DNA from: Gnetum montanum
Lineage: Eukaryota > Streptophyta > Gnetopsida > Gnetales > Gnetaceae
Assembly (NCBI GenBank): GCA_015680685.1
Contig: MNCI01018993.1
Span: forward strand, 154,923-213,385
Direction of reading: 5' to 3'
DNA length: 58,463 nt
Part shown: piece by piece, positions 24,540 through 35,923 of the stretch
How positions within the stretch are numbered: the stretch's first letter is position 1
Layout: each line of letters begins with the position of its first letter
The notes under the pieces: model-generated
The model's input: the letters and a program-made list of their open reading frames with translations, nothing else
Database searches by the model: none
Told to the model about the DNA's origin: nothing
Program-made: the position numbers and the translations under genes

Positions 24540-24688
24540 GAAGCTTTTTAGTAGTTATTAACTTGGTGAGTATATTTATAGGATTCTTGTTAATAGATAT
24601 CTTATTTAGAAAAAATATTTGTAATTTAAGTTTCTTTCATATGTAGTAATATTGTATTTCAATGTGCTTTATTTAAGCATGAAATGTC
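24540..24688 (-). pseudogene. Outer copia RNase H, C-terminal piece
   Basis: Directly after the target-duplication copy at 24689-24693 the minus strand reads TFHA, one stop, then IKHIEIQYYYI and, further on, NPINILTKLITTKKLL. This is the copia RNase H ending (family pattern: F-H-x-R-x-K-H-I-x-x-x-x-H-x-x-R ... D-x-x-T-K-x-L). It continues the frame that breaks off at 31285 (ISKN), which shows that both pieces were one gene before the nested element landed. Confidence 0.85.
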
Positions 24689-24693
24689 AGGTT

Positions 24694-25778
24694 TTTGGAT
24701 TGAGAACATATAAGGGGGATTGAATAAGTTCTCTAATAAAAATTATTTCAACCACCAAAATCAAGCACAAATTTTATGTGGTTTCCCAACTTGGCTACAT
24801 CCACACTTGAAGGATATAATCCTTGCACACCTTTGGACTTTGTTACTTTAAAAATGTGGTTTAGAAGGCACAACAATATTTACAAGACCTAAGCTTTGCT
24901 CTAGAGTGTTTTGTCTCTGCAAAACCAATCAATCTTGCAAGGTCCCAATAAGCTTAGAATTTGGCTTCAAGGATCTCACAACCTTTATAAATGTGATCTC
25001 CACCCTAGAGTGTTTTCTTGTAACAAAAACACTCAACCTTACAAGGTCCCATCAAGCTTAACAAAGATTCCTTCTTGTAAGAAACACGTCAACCCCACAA
25101 GGCTACAAAGAAAGAAGAAAAAGATCAAGGAGAAAGTGTAACTAAATTTATAGAGTCCTTACAATGAGGCTTAATAAAAGCAATATAAAATATGAAAATT
25201 ATATAGAAATAAAGGATAATTACAAGATCTCTTTAAGTAGCCTTGGAAAGATTTCACACTGAATAGTACTTACAAAATTCCAAAGAAATTCACTTTATCT
25301 TATACTTTTGGAGTTTTCAAAAACTCCTCAAAATTCATACAATGGCTAATATATGACTAGTATAGAAATTTAATTTGAGGATAATATTTGCATCTATAAC
25401 TAGATTCAATGCAGGAGAGATGTCTATCTTAGAGTGTAAATGTCTACCTATAGACATCTATCTTTTAAGATAGACATTTGTTGTTTTCCATAGATGTCTA
25501 CTCAGCTTCCACACTTTGGAATTTCAAGCATTCCTTTATTCATTTGACATCTTGGCAATCTTTGAAACATCTTCATTTGGCCCATAGACTTCGTTTCCAT
25601 CCATGTTGTTATCTTGTCCACTTAGTCTTCATTTTGACATCTCTTGATCTTGAAGTCTTAGATCTCTATATGAAGTCCTTATTCATTCTACTCATTCATG
25701 GTCCTGAAAAACTATCATTACACATACATTCTACATTCTTCATTTTCACTAGGATTTTGACAAACCAAAAGGTAAAAA
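24694..25778 (-). repeat. 3' LTR of nested element
   Basis: Pairs with 30212-31279. On the plus strand both begin TTTGGATTGAGAAC and end near GACA(A/C)ACCAAAAGGT. Substitutions are scattered through both, so the insertion is not recent. It contains a cluster of TAGACATCTA-like motifs at about 25415-25505. An ORF at 25478-25804 on the opposite strand overlaps it and is not believed real. Confidence 0.85.
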
Positions 25779-27009
25779 ATGTTCTTCTTTTTGGTGATTT
25801 TTAAAACTTAATAAAATGGATTAGTGCATTTCATAACATATAAATTTTATGTTAAACAATAAAATCATTTCAAACATATAAATTCCAGTGGAAGTAAAAG
25901 GTATCATTGAAACAAGGATATAAAGGCTCAAGTTAATAGGTTCAAATAACATGAGTTCATAAGAAGGAAAAACTACTAATAGTAAGAGCTCTTCATAAAC
26001 TATCCAGAGGAAAAACCTATCTTCATAAAATATCATGCTATCAAAAACATAGTTATCCATATATATAAACATGATGTCCATAAGAGATCAACAACACTAT
26101 AAACTATCAGAAGCCATATATAATCACAAACTATTTAAAAGGATCATAACCTAATCATGACCTATCTAATATAATTTCACAAAATGTACATAAGACTATA
26201 AGGGTGTCCATACAAATATCCACAATACAAAACTCTTCCTCTTTTTGAACATCATCCAAGAGGAAGGATCAAAAGAACCTATCCACTAATCTCAATGACA
26301 TCATTAGAAGTCATCATTAGAAGTAGCTGATACATGAGAGGATTTGTATGTCTCCTCTTCATCATCATCATTACTAGTGTTGAAGACATGCTACTAATCA
26401 TCATCATCTAAAGATGGGACTAGGCTAGGAGCTCTAGAGGGATGTACCTTTACCTGAAATTGAGATGATGTGGGTGGATGGTTTGGAGCCATCTTGGAAG
26501 ATGAGGAAGTTCTCTTCCTCTAGTATGTGATAGGATTAGCTGGTCTCCACTGAGATGTAGTTACAAAGATGCTTTCCATTACCTTTTGCTCAAACGTCTA
26601 AGGAGCATCATCATAAACATGAGAGTTGGGTCAAGGTTGCATAGGATTAGGAAACTCCCCTTGGACATGTGCTGGCACTACATCAAGATCCTTTAATTAA
26701 AGGCATTTCTCAAGTCATATGTCTGGTATGGCCTGACAACTATCAAGTATATGGTTGGAGTAGGATAGTCCTCCTTATTGTTTTACAAGAGAGGAGTGGT
26801 AATCTCCTCAAATTGCTATCCATCTAAAGGAAGGGATACTCCAGCTACATCCATTATCTTATAGAGGAAAGAGAGGTTATGGCTAATCTACGCAAGAGTC
26901 TTAACAAAAGATTTTAGTATATTTTTGAGATTTTATTTCACTTATCTACTAACTAATTTGGACCTTCTCAACTGAAGAGAGGTCCTTGGAGGTGATGTAG
27001 ATATCTTCT

Positions 27010-27900
27010 TCCTTACTTTCTAGGGCTGGGTGCTTGCTTCTACAGATTTAGCATGAGTGGTTCTCCATTCCTTTAAATATTCATCAAGTATTATCTTACC
27101 TTTATGAAGAGGTGTATTAGGAGTATGAACTCCTCTTTGACGAATCAACAAACTAATGAGAAGAGGATGTTCATAGACTCTTTCTTTGGTGAAAAGACTT
27201 AACATCTCTCTACAAAGCATATGGCCCAAGTCTAATGGCTGACTATTAAGAAGGTAATAAAGAACAAAGGCTTGAGCTAATAACAAATAGCTGTAACTTC
27301 CCACTTTTACAATGATATTATACAACACAATAAGGAAGAGGCTTAAAGAATCTGAGGCCATTTGACTTCCAAGGACATTCCCACTATGTCAAGACACTCA
27401 CTAACTAAATAGAGCATCATAGAATTCATCTTGGGAAATAGGGATTACACGATTTGAGAAAATATCAATATAGAATAAATTGTAACCCTATGAACATTTG
27501 AACTAAAAATGGCAAGAATGGAATTAACAACTTAGGGAGTGACTTCAATCAAAATGCCCCCAATAGTAGATGTAAAAGCCCTAATAGTAGCATTTGTAAT
27601 GGTAATGTTACTATAAAACTCCTTGATTATGATTTTATAAATATAAAAATCCATGAAAATAAAAGAGACCTAATTCAAAACATGTAAAATTACCATTAAC
27701 TCTTTGTGACAACACTACTAGAAGTAACGAGATCTCTTAGATACTATGAAAATAGAGTGAGTTACCTCAAATCTATGTTGTGCTTTAGTGAATTGAAATT
27801 GAGGAAGATATGTATTTGCATTGCTTGATGCTGCTTCTATGGACTTTTTACTCTTATGTGATGATGGCTTGGATGTTCCAATATTCTTGTGGACCATGGA
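27010..27900 (-). pseudogene. Plant transposon-like domain ORF inside nested element, broken
   Basis: The N-terminal piece begins MVHKNIGTSKPSSHKSKK at 27900 and includes FTKAQHRFEVTHSI before a stop. Stops follow, then a 113-residue open piece (27361-27020) with LLAQAFVLYYLLNSQPLDLG, EHPLLISLLIRQRGV and a LHKGKIILDEYLKEW tail. The pattern (A-x-x-L-Y-x-L ... P-x-L-I-x-x-L-x-x-x-x-GV) resembles the Pfam putative plant transposon protein domain known from many plant repeat proteins. It is on the element's sense strand, downstream of gag, where pol should be. Its biochemical role is unknown. Assignment is by eye only. Confidence 0.45.
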
Positions 27901-28399
27901 TTTTCAAGAAAATCAACTAATGCACTTTGCAAATGAAGACTTGGACATTTTCTCTTGGGCATCTAAGTTTAGATGAGGAAAAATGAGGAAAAAGAGAAGT
28001 GTTGGCTTTATATAATCATGGTTGTTGAGGGTTTTTTACAAAACGTTATGCATCTAAGTTAAATAGTAGATTTCTATCCCATGTCTAAACAAACTCAAAT
28101 AGACATCTATCTTTAAATGTAGATGTCTATGAGTATCTATCTATCTTTCTATATAGACATCTAAGGGTAGATATCTAAACTACTAGTAAAATGAAGTATG
28201 GGAAGTTTTAAGGAATTGTTGACATGAATTATAATCCTTAAAAACTTTTAAGCAAGACAAGAAAACAAAATCTACCTCTACTTACCTTGATTTTTGATTG
28301 AAGACCTTGAAGTCTAAAGAGATTGGAAATGATCTTCTTCTTTTGAAGTTCCTCCTACACAAATTTCATGGATCTCTAATGTCTAACTTTCTTTAAGGA

Positions 28400-30158
28400 A
28401 ATTGTTGGTGATAGTTTTTTCACCTTCATATTTTCACATAATTCTTCACATCTTTTTTCTCTTTACCCTTTTATTTTATCTTCCATGCCTTTTTATCCTA
28501 CAAGATTTCCTTTCTAGGTGCCTTGGGTAAGACCAAGGTGTTTTATGATATGACCAAGTATTCATATGATGATATTTCAAATTGCAATCCCATTGCTTAT
28601 GCCCAAATATATTGTAATAATAGCATCTAACATTTTTAGTTTTGGTAAAATAGTCAACCCTTGGAGCTACTATTTGTTTGGATGAAGTGCCTATTGATAC
28701 ATCTACCTTTGATGCACCCTTTTATTTGAATGAATTTTGTGTTGGTGCTTCCTCTTGTTGATAACATCCCAGCCCACTTTTATTGTGTGGACTTCTTCTT
28801 TGTTCCAAAAGTATGTTCAGCGATTCTTTTTCTTTAACAAGCCTCTCATTTACAAGTTTTATGTCTCAAAGTTCTCTTTCAGTCTACTCATAAGACAAAG
28901 TTAGTTTTCTATTCTCAGCACTTAGGTCTAAGTTTTCTTGTAAGAGGTCTAAATATTTCATATTAAGTAGAGATAAATATTGATCCTTATTCTTTATAAC
29001 CTTCTTTACCTTTATACAAATATTTTGAAAGGATAAACGTTAATTACACAAAAGTTCATACCTTTCTTCATCATTTTTTATTACTTGATGATCATCTTTG
29101 ATTGTGCTATTGTCATCTTTTGTGAGAGCCATGTAAAGGAGATGTGAGTCTTGTGTGGTCTCAACTTTCTTTTCACTTAGTTCTTCATTCCAATTGGTGT
29201 AGAAGTTTTTCTTTTTGTACTCTGCTTCAAATTAATCTTCCTTTTGGATCGTGCTAGCACTTGTACATTTAGAGGTCACATGGCCTTTTCCACCACATAC
29301 CCAACATTCTATAGAAAATCTATCAAAATTTAAATTTTTAAAATTCTTACCTTTTGTGCTAGATTGATTAGGCCATGATTGATTTAAGCTTCTTCCTTTT
29401 GCTATAAGAAGTCTTTGAACTCTTCTTGATAAAAGGACTACTTCATCTTTGTCAGTCTGTTCTTGCTTAATCAATTCCTTTTTCTTTTATGCATATTTAA
29501 AAGTGATGGGATTTCCTTTTATTGTCCCTTCACTTATGAGATTTATCTCATAAGAAATAAGATAACTTTGAAGCTCTTCAAATTTCAACACTGAAAATTC
29601 TTTGACTTCTTCCATTGTGGTGACTTTTGGTTTGAACTCAAGTTGTAAAGTTCTAATCATTTTTATGATTACATTACTTTCTAGGAAATCTTTTCTCATT
29701 ACTTTAGTTGCCACAACAAGATCATTTACCTTAAAGAAGTAGTGCATAATAGTTTCTTCTTTCTTTAATTTAAGCTTATCATATTCGTTTTTCAATACTA
29801 AAAGTTTTGGTTGTTTAACTATAGATGTGCCCTCATAAGTTTCCTCTAAGTTTTTCCATTTTTTATTAGTGGTTTTACATCCACCTATTCTATTAAACTC
29901 ATATTTATTCAATGAATAATATAAACATTTTTTTGCTTTTGAGTTAAACATCAACTTATCTTTTTCTTTAGTAGTTCATTTTCTTCATGGCTTGAGTGCT
30001 CTAATGGTGTTGTTGATGGGTAGAGTGGAGCTTTCAAGAATTGACTCCAAAACTTTGAATTCCATGGATACAAAGAATCCTTGCATCCTTGTCTTCCAAT
30101 ATGTGAGGTAAAACTCATCAAAAAATTGTGGCTTTATGTATGAATTCTCATCCATCAT
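28400..30158 (-). pseudogene. Copia-type gag of nested element, one frame with several stops
   Basis: Start MMDENSYIKPQFFDEFYLT at 30158 matches the usual copia gag opening (P-x-F-D-x-x-x-x-x-W-K-x-x-M). The same frame runs on through a 155-residue open piece (29954-29487: YEGTSIVKQPKLLVLKNEYD, then EETIMHYFFKVNDL, the UBN2 gag fold), one stop, a first zinc knuckle CWVCGGKGHVTSKC (29311-29270), a coiled-coil part (YLDLLQENLDLSAENRKLTL) and a second knuckle CYYYNIFGHKQWDC (about 28625-28584, second Cys changed to Tyr). Only in-frame stops are evident, hardly any frameshifts. Gag would form the particle and bind RNA; the start is the first ATG after the PBS. Confidence 0.8.
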
Positions 30159-30192
30159 TCACTCTTAAAATATGAAGCAAAAAATTGAGAGT

Positions 30193-30211
30193 ACTAAGCT
30201 CCTATACTACT
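30193..30211 (-). promoter_or_regulatory. Primer-binding site of nested element
   Basis: The minus strand reads TAGTATAGGAGCTTAGTACT just inside the 5' LTR. This is a decayed form of TGGTATCAGAGC, complementary to the 3' end of initiator tRNA-Met, used to prime reverse transcription in many plant copia elements. Its position confirms which LTR is 5' and the minus-strand orientation. Confidence 0.75.
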
Positions 30212-31279
30212 TTTGGATTGAGAACTTAAAAGGAGGATTGAATAAGTTTCCCAATACAAATGGCTAAACCACCAAAAAAAAACACAAATTTTATGTGATT
30301 CTCCAACTTGGGTATGTTCACACTCGGAGGTTAAAATCCTTGCACAACTCTAAACTTTGTTACTTCAAAAATGTGGTTTAGAGGGAATCATAGCGTTTAC
30401 AGGATTTGAGCTTCACTATGTAGTGTTTTGTCATTTCGATTCCATGAAACCCTAAAAGGTCCAAACAAGCTCAAAATGTGGTTTCAAGGATCCCACAAAC
30501 TTTCCAAATGTGAGCTACACATTGGAGTGTTTTTTCATTTCAAAAATTTTCAACCTTGCAAGGTCTTGTCAAGCTCAACAAAGATTCCTTTCTACAAGAA
30601 GCACATGAACCTCACTGGGCTACAAAAAAAAAAAAAAAAGATGAAGGAGAAAGTGTAACTAAATTTAGAGATTCCTTGCAATGAGACTTAGTACAACTAA
30701 TACAAAATATGTAAATGATAGGTCAATGAAGGACAATCACAAGATATCTTTGAGCAACCTTTGAAAGATTTTACACTGAATAGTACTTGCATAATTCCCA
30801 AGAAATTCACTTTGTCTTATACTCTTAGAGTTTTCAAAAACTCAGAATTTATGCAGTAGCTAATAAACAACTAATATTTATGTCTACTTTGAGGATGAGC
30901 CATCTAAAATGCAGGAGAGACATGTATCTTGAAGTGCAGAAATCTACCTATAGACATATGCTTATAGATGTCTATCTTCCAAGATAGATGCGTGCTATTT
31001 TCCATAAACATCTACTTAGTTTTCACACTTTGAAATCTTGTTCATTTGACATCTTAGCAGTCTTTAGAACATTTTCATTTGGCTTGTATTCTTTGTTTTC
31101 ATCCATGCCCTCATCTTGTCCACTTAGTCTTCATTTCGACATCTCTTGATCTTGAAGTCTTGGATCTCCATATGATGTCATTGTTCAATCTACTCTTTTA
31201 TGATCTTGCAAAACTATCATTACATACACATTCTACACTCTTCATTTTCTCTAAGGTTTGACACACCAAAAGGTCAACA
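30212..31279 (-). repeat. 5' LTR of nested element
   Basis: Pairs with 24694-25778. The minus-strand start TGTTGACC ends at 31279, and AGGTT follows on the plus strand as target duplication. It carries a TAGATGTCTA-type motif cluster at 30940-31015. Opposite-strand ORFs at 30428-30658 and 31079-31261 match those in the other LTR and are by-products of LTR similarity. Confidence 0.85.
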
Positions 31280-31284
31280 AGGTT

Positions 31285-32730
31285 CTTGGATATGCTTATG
31301 GAAATTTGACTATCATAGTCAATATTTAGTGATGTAAAATTTAGTGATTAGCCTTTGAAGTCATATAGCTTCTCTGCATGCTAAGTTAGCAACAACATAT
31401 TTAGCTTTAGTGAGATTGCGCAACACAAGATTATTTTTGATTTTTACAAGATATAACACCATCATATAGATTAAACACATATCCACTAGTAGATTTCTTA
31501 GTATCAGTATAACCATCCCAATTTGTATCAACAAAATCATGAAGTCCATTTGATTGATTTTTGTAACAAATCCCATAATTCATAGTAGCACGATATTGGA
31601 AGACTTACTTCACCATAACCTAGTGTTGTTTTCCTATATTAGACATATAGCTCGTAAGTTTTCTAACAATGTCAACAATGTTATGTCTAGTATAGATCAT
31701 TGCATACATTAAACTACTAATAGCACTAGCATATGTAATTTTAACCTTGAGCTCTTTTTCTTCTTTTGTCTTTAAACATTATCCATTTGAGAGTTTAATA
31801 CCAGTTTTATAGGGAGTAGTCATATTTTCAACATATGCAAACTATCCAAGCTAAATCTTTTTATCAACTCTATCTCTTTTAATTTCCATTCCTAAAATCT
31901 TTTGTGTAGTACCAAGATCCTTCATCTAAAATTTAGAAGATAGATAAAGTTTTAACTCCTAAATATCATGTATGTCCTTACCTACTATTAACATGTCATT
32001 GACATATAGCAACAAGACAATATATTTTTTCCCTTGTATTTTTAAAATACATCTAGTAGTCTTCTGCAATTCAAACGAAGCCAAGATTTACCATATGGTT
32101 ATTAAAATTTTTATTCTACATCCTTGCTACTTATTTCGACCCATATAATGATTTTAGTAATCAACACACCATATGCTCTTTTCCTTTTATTTCATATATT
32201 TCAAGTTGAAGCATATAGATTTCTTTCTCAAGATCACCATTGAGGAATGTTGGTTTTACATTTATTTGTTTATGTTTAAGATCATAAATAGTTGTAATTG
32301 ATAACAATCATCTTATGGATGTTAATTTAACTATCGGAGAAAATATTTTATCATAATTAATTACTTTTTTCTAAGAATACCCTTTAGCTACAAGTTGAGT
32401 CTTGTATTGTTTCCCAAATTTTATTTTATATACCCATTTATTTTCAATGGATTATCTATCTAGTGGAAGTTCAGCCAATTTGCACATTTTATTTTTAGGA
32501 ATTAATGATATTTTAACATCGATTACTTGTTTCCATTCTATGTTTTGCATAGATGAACATAACTTATCATACGTTGATGGCTCATCATTTTTAGGAAACA
32601 ATACAAATTCTTCTATATGTGATGATAATTTTGTAATACATGTTGAGCATCTTAATGGCTCGTCTTCATTGAAATTATTTTCTTCCTCTTCATGTTGTTC
32701 TTCCTCATCCTCCATGCTATAACCATCCTA
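31285..32730 (-). pseudogene. Outer copia RT and RNase H, degenerate
   Basis: Minus strand from 32715: acidic linker, then DEPSTYDKLCSSMQNIEWKQ (the copia N-terminal RT signature with an E-P-x-x-x-x-A-x-x-x-x-x-W type pattern), later LLLYVNDMLIVG at about 32025-31986, where the first catalytic Asp of Y-V-D-D is Asn. MKDLGTTQKILGMEIKRDR follows. RNase H is at 31576-31361 in two frames (KSTSGYVF-like and ACREAI). The frame stops at ISKN next to 31284, the insertion site of the nested element. There are many stops. Confidence 0.85.
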
Positions 32731-33990
32731 TTTTCTAGGGGTAATATTCCTAGCTGAGGGAGGATGAACCTTAGAAATTTCATTATTAATTTCAATAGGC
32801 ACATACATAGGACATACACAATTTGATGGAGTTTTAGCATTTAAAGATTCCTCCTTCATAGATCCACATTTTTCTCTAAAGATGACATTTTAACTATAAA
32901 TAATCATTTTATTTTCTTGGTTATAAAACTTATAAGCTTTGATACCATGTTCATAGCCAAAAAAATACATTTAAAAGACATAAAGCCTAATTTTGACCTA
33001 TCATATTTTGGAATATGTACATAGTCTTCACAATCCAAAATCTTCAAATAATTTAAATTAATGGATCTTTCACTTCAAACTTCCTTTGGAATGTTTTTTT
33101 GTTAAGTGATGATGAAGGAGATCTATGATAAGATAACACACAGTCATTATTGCTTCAGCCTAGAAACACATTTCAAGATCAAATTTACTAAGCATACATT
33201 CGACATGTTCCATCAATGTTTTATTGAAGCACTCTACTACTCCATTTTATTTAGAAGTTCCTAGCATAGCTTTCTACCTTTAAATACCTTATTCTTTACA
33301 AAAAACATTAAATTCATTAGAGAAAAATTCACCATCATTGCTAGTTCTAAAAATGTTAATTTTCTTTCCTATATAATTTTGAACAAGAGCTTTGAATTCT
33401 TTAAATTTTCTAAGCATCTTAAATATATGTCTTAATAAAAAAATCTAGCTCTTTCTAGAATAATCATTAATAAAAGAAATGTAATGCATAGCATCTTTAA
33501 GGGAACTTTTTTCTAATGTCTTTACCTACTTCACATACATCACTATGTATTAGTTCTAATATCTGAAGAGCTTTTGCATTTCTTTTCAAAAAACTATGAT
33601 GCATTTGTTTATCATGTAGACAATGATGGAAAAAACTTAAGGAATCCCTTGAAAACTCAAATTTACATTATTTGTAAAGTTCCTTACGTCCTTTTTCTCT
33701 AAGATGTCCCATTCTTTTATGTCACAAATTAATGCTTGAATACAAATCAACAACAACAAATGTATTTAATTTCTATTTTAATGTCTTAGCTTTTAATTTA
33801 TACAACTTACCTATTTTTATTCCAAATGCCAGAGGAGATGAATGATGTAATATTGAACATTTTCTACCTTCAAAGATCATAGTTAGTTCAACATCATCCA
33901 ATTCACTTATAGATAAAAAAATTTTAATAAGTGTTGGAACATGACATACATTAGGAATTGATTTAACTACTCTATTATTGAACTGAATCC
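32730..33990 (-). pseudogene. Outer copia integrase, degenerate
   Basis: The minus strand around 33360-33080 reads LRTSNDGEFFSNEFNVFCKE (family L-R-S-D-N-G-G-E-F; the Asp is preserved only in a shifted form S-N-D-G), then NGVVECFNKTLMEHVECML (family N-G-V-V-E-R-x-N-x-x-I; catalytic Glu kept), then AEAIMTVCYLI. Upstream toward 33990 lies the decayed pre-integrase zinc region. Multiple stops. Confidence 0.8.
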
Positions 33991-34005
33991 ATACATTTCC
34001 ATAAC

Positions 34006-34960
34006 CTACAACTTTTCTAAACCATGATTACCCAATTTTACCATTCTAAGATTAGATGATGTATACTCACTAGACCAATTAACATTTGGAGTGTATTGTT
34101 GAGATGCACCTGAGTTCACATACCATGAATATGTATCAACATTATTAGAAGAAGATACAACATAAAAATCTCCCTCTCTAGTAGGAGGGATTTTATAACT
34201 TTTTGAAACATTACTCTTTTTTTTCCTTTTTAGAATTACAATCTTTCTTTGTATGACCAACTTTACCATAATTTCATTACTTAAATGCCCTATTTACAAA
34301 TTTTTGGGGCTTATTCTTAAATTGAGGTCTCTTAATAAATTTTGGCTTTACATTATTTTTGATAAAAAATACTTCATTTTAAGGAGTAGAATTTTTCCTT
34401 CTCTCTTCCTCGAATAATAATTGATCAAAAACATTATCAAAAATAAAGTTGGTAGATGTCTTCCATGAATCTAGAAGTGTGTTGAGGAATGTGATGTACT
34501 AATCTTCTTTGTCCATTTTCACCCCTATAGATTGTAATTGATAAACCAACACATTGAAGGTGTTCAAGTGTTCTACAATAGTTGTACCTTCAATAGTTTT
34601 ACATTCATATAATCAATTATTTAATAATAAATTTTTTGTTAAGGATCTCATTTTACATAAAGCTTGCAATTTATCTGAGAAATCTTTAATAAAAGAAATA
34701 TTGGAAACATTGAGTAATATTGAATCCAAAAAACATAAACGAATGGTACTAATCATTTTTAAGTTTAATTTTCCCATTGTTCATTAGAAACTTTATTTGG
34801 CTTCATTTATAATATTGCGTTGTTTTGATTTTTTCAATAAATAAATCCTCCATCTTGATCTTCCATAGTTCATAGGTAGATCCGTTGAATTTTTCAATCT
34901 CAATTTTGATCATGATTTCCTTTGCAAAAACTTAGACAAAAATAACCATTTGTGTAAGAC
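34006..34960 (-). pseudogene. Outer copia gag and protease start, degenerate
   Basis: Minus strand: IEIEKFNGSTYELWKIKMED at about 34905-34846 is the copia gag opening. A knuckle remnant NYGKVGHTKKDC lies near 34275-34240. The open piece 34269-34006 continues through SWYVNSGASQQYTPNV, the copia protease loop, whose catalytic D-S-G is N-S-G. The gag middle part is badly broken. A PBS-like segment (AATATCATGTGCAAGAGCTT) lies beyond at about 35007-34988, next to the 5' LTR. Confidence 0.8.
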
Positions 34961-35008
34961 CTCTCTTTGATAACAATTTTTATTCCTAAGCTCTTGCACA
35001 TGATATTA

Positions 35009-35281
35009 AATTTTTTTTTGATAAAATGAAGAATATTTGCAAAAATTAGAAGGACCCAAATTTGTTTTGGGAAAACCTTCAAAGTGAAAAACTCTAGTAG
35101 AAAATTGGTTCCCAGCCCATTAGCAGTAGCACATCCTCAAAAGATTGAAGCATAGACAAAAGAATACAGTAGAGGAGGATTTCATCTCATGTGTTATAAC
35201 TAATGGTTCAATAATTTTTATCTTGGATCCTTTTATATGTATGCATCTAGGAAATATTATCAATCTCCTATTGATTTAGTT
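35009..35281 (-). repeat. 5' LTR of outer copia, visible part
   Basis: Matches 24031-24300 of the 3' LTR: AAAATTGGTTCCCAGCCCAT, CAAAAGATTGAAGCATAGAC, then TTGGATCCTTTTATATGTAT. The remaining about 140 bp to its start lie in the N gap. Confidence 0.75.
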
Positions 35282-35668
35282 NNNNNNNNNNNNNNNNNNN
35301 NNNNNNNNNNNNNNNNNNNNNNNNNNNNNNNNNNNNNNNNNNNNNNNNNNNNNNNNNNNNNNNNNNNNNNNNNNNNNNNNNNNNNNNNNNNNNNNNNNNN
35401 NNNNNNNNNNNNNNNNNNNNNNNNNNNNNNNNNNNNNNNNNNNNNNNNNNNNNNNNNNNNNNNNNNNNNNNNNNNNNNNNNNNNNNNNNNNNNNNNNNNN
35501 NNNNNNNNNNNNNNNNNNNNNNNNNNNNNNNNNNNNNNNNNNNNNNNNNNNNNNNNNNNNNNNNNNNNNNNNNNNNNNNNNNNNNNNNNNNNNNNNNNNN
35601 NNNNNNNNNNNNNNNNNNNNNNNNNNNNNNNNNNNNNNNNNNNNNNNNNNNNNNNNNNNNNNNNNNNN
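35282..35668. other. Assembly gap (387 N)
   Basis: Run of Ns. It hides the outer end of the copia 5' LTR and its target duplication. The length may be nominal. A single N also occurs at 51254. Confidence 1.
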
Positions 35669-35923
35669 CATTTTTATGATAACTACATAGGTAGTTAAAG
35701 AAGGATATTTACTTGAAAAATGATCAAATTCTAATAGTCCCATGGTAGAAATTCAAATTATGAAAAACCTTATTGTCTAGCTCTTTGTGACTTTAGTTCA
35801 GGAGTCAATATCATTTGATTGTATTAGTAGCTTAATTAAAGGCTTTCTCTTCTTAAGAGCACCAACATTCGATTAGAGCTAATGGACCAATCCTAAGCAT
35901 ATCCTATGGGTTAGGTAAGTGAT

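Larger units (their letters stand above)
24694..31279 (-). mobile_element. Nested LTR element with gag but no recognisable pol (6,586 bp)
   Basis: Two LTRs of about 1.08 kb (24694-25778 and 30212-31279) flank 4.4 kb. The 5-bp target duplication AGGTT is present at 24689-24693 and 31280-31284 and falls inside the host copia RNase H codons. Minus-strand LTR start is TGTTGACC (30-kb copy). A tRNA-Met-type PBS (TAGTATAGGAGC) abuts the 5' LTR. Inside are a gag pseudogene in one frame (30158 to about 28400) and a second ORF (27900-27020) resembling the plant putative transposon domain. I find no protease, integrase, RT or RNase H, so it was probably non-autonomous and moved with partner enzymes. 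It is younger than the outer copia. Confidence 0.8.
24031..35420 (-). mobile_element. Copia retrotransposon, minus strand, interrupted by a nested element
   Basis: Order on the minus strand: 5' LTR (from inside the N gap to about 35009), gag (about 34960-34230), protease, integrase, RT and RNase H (34150-31285), then the nested insertion 24694-31279, then the last RNase H codons (24688 to about 24540), polypurine tract AAGAGGAAGAA (24455-24445) and 3' LTR (24444-24031). Without the insert it is about 4.8 kb, normal for copia. The outer right end is hidden in the N gap, so its own target duplication cannot be checked; 35420 is estimated from LTR length. Confidence 0.85.

Noticed and set aside
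25478-25804. 108-residue plus-strand ORF
   Set aside because: Lies in the nested element's LTR, antisense to it; the similar ORF at 31079-31261 is simply the other LTR.
32402-32722. 106-residue plus-strand ORF with Ser-rich end
   Set aside because: Antisense to the copia RT N-terminal region and its acidic linker on the minus strand.
35237-35743. ORFs of about 150 residues on both strands
   Set aside because: They consist almost entirely of the N gap.
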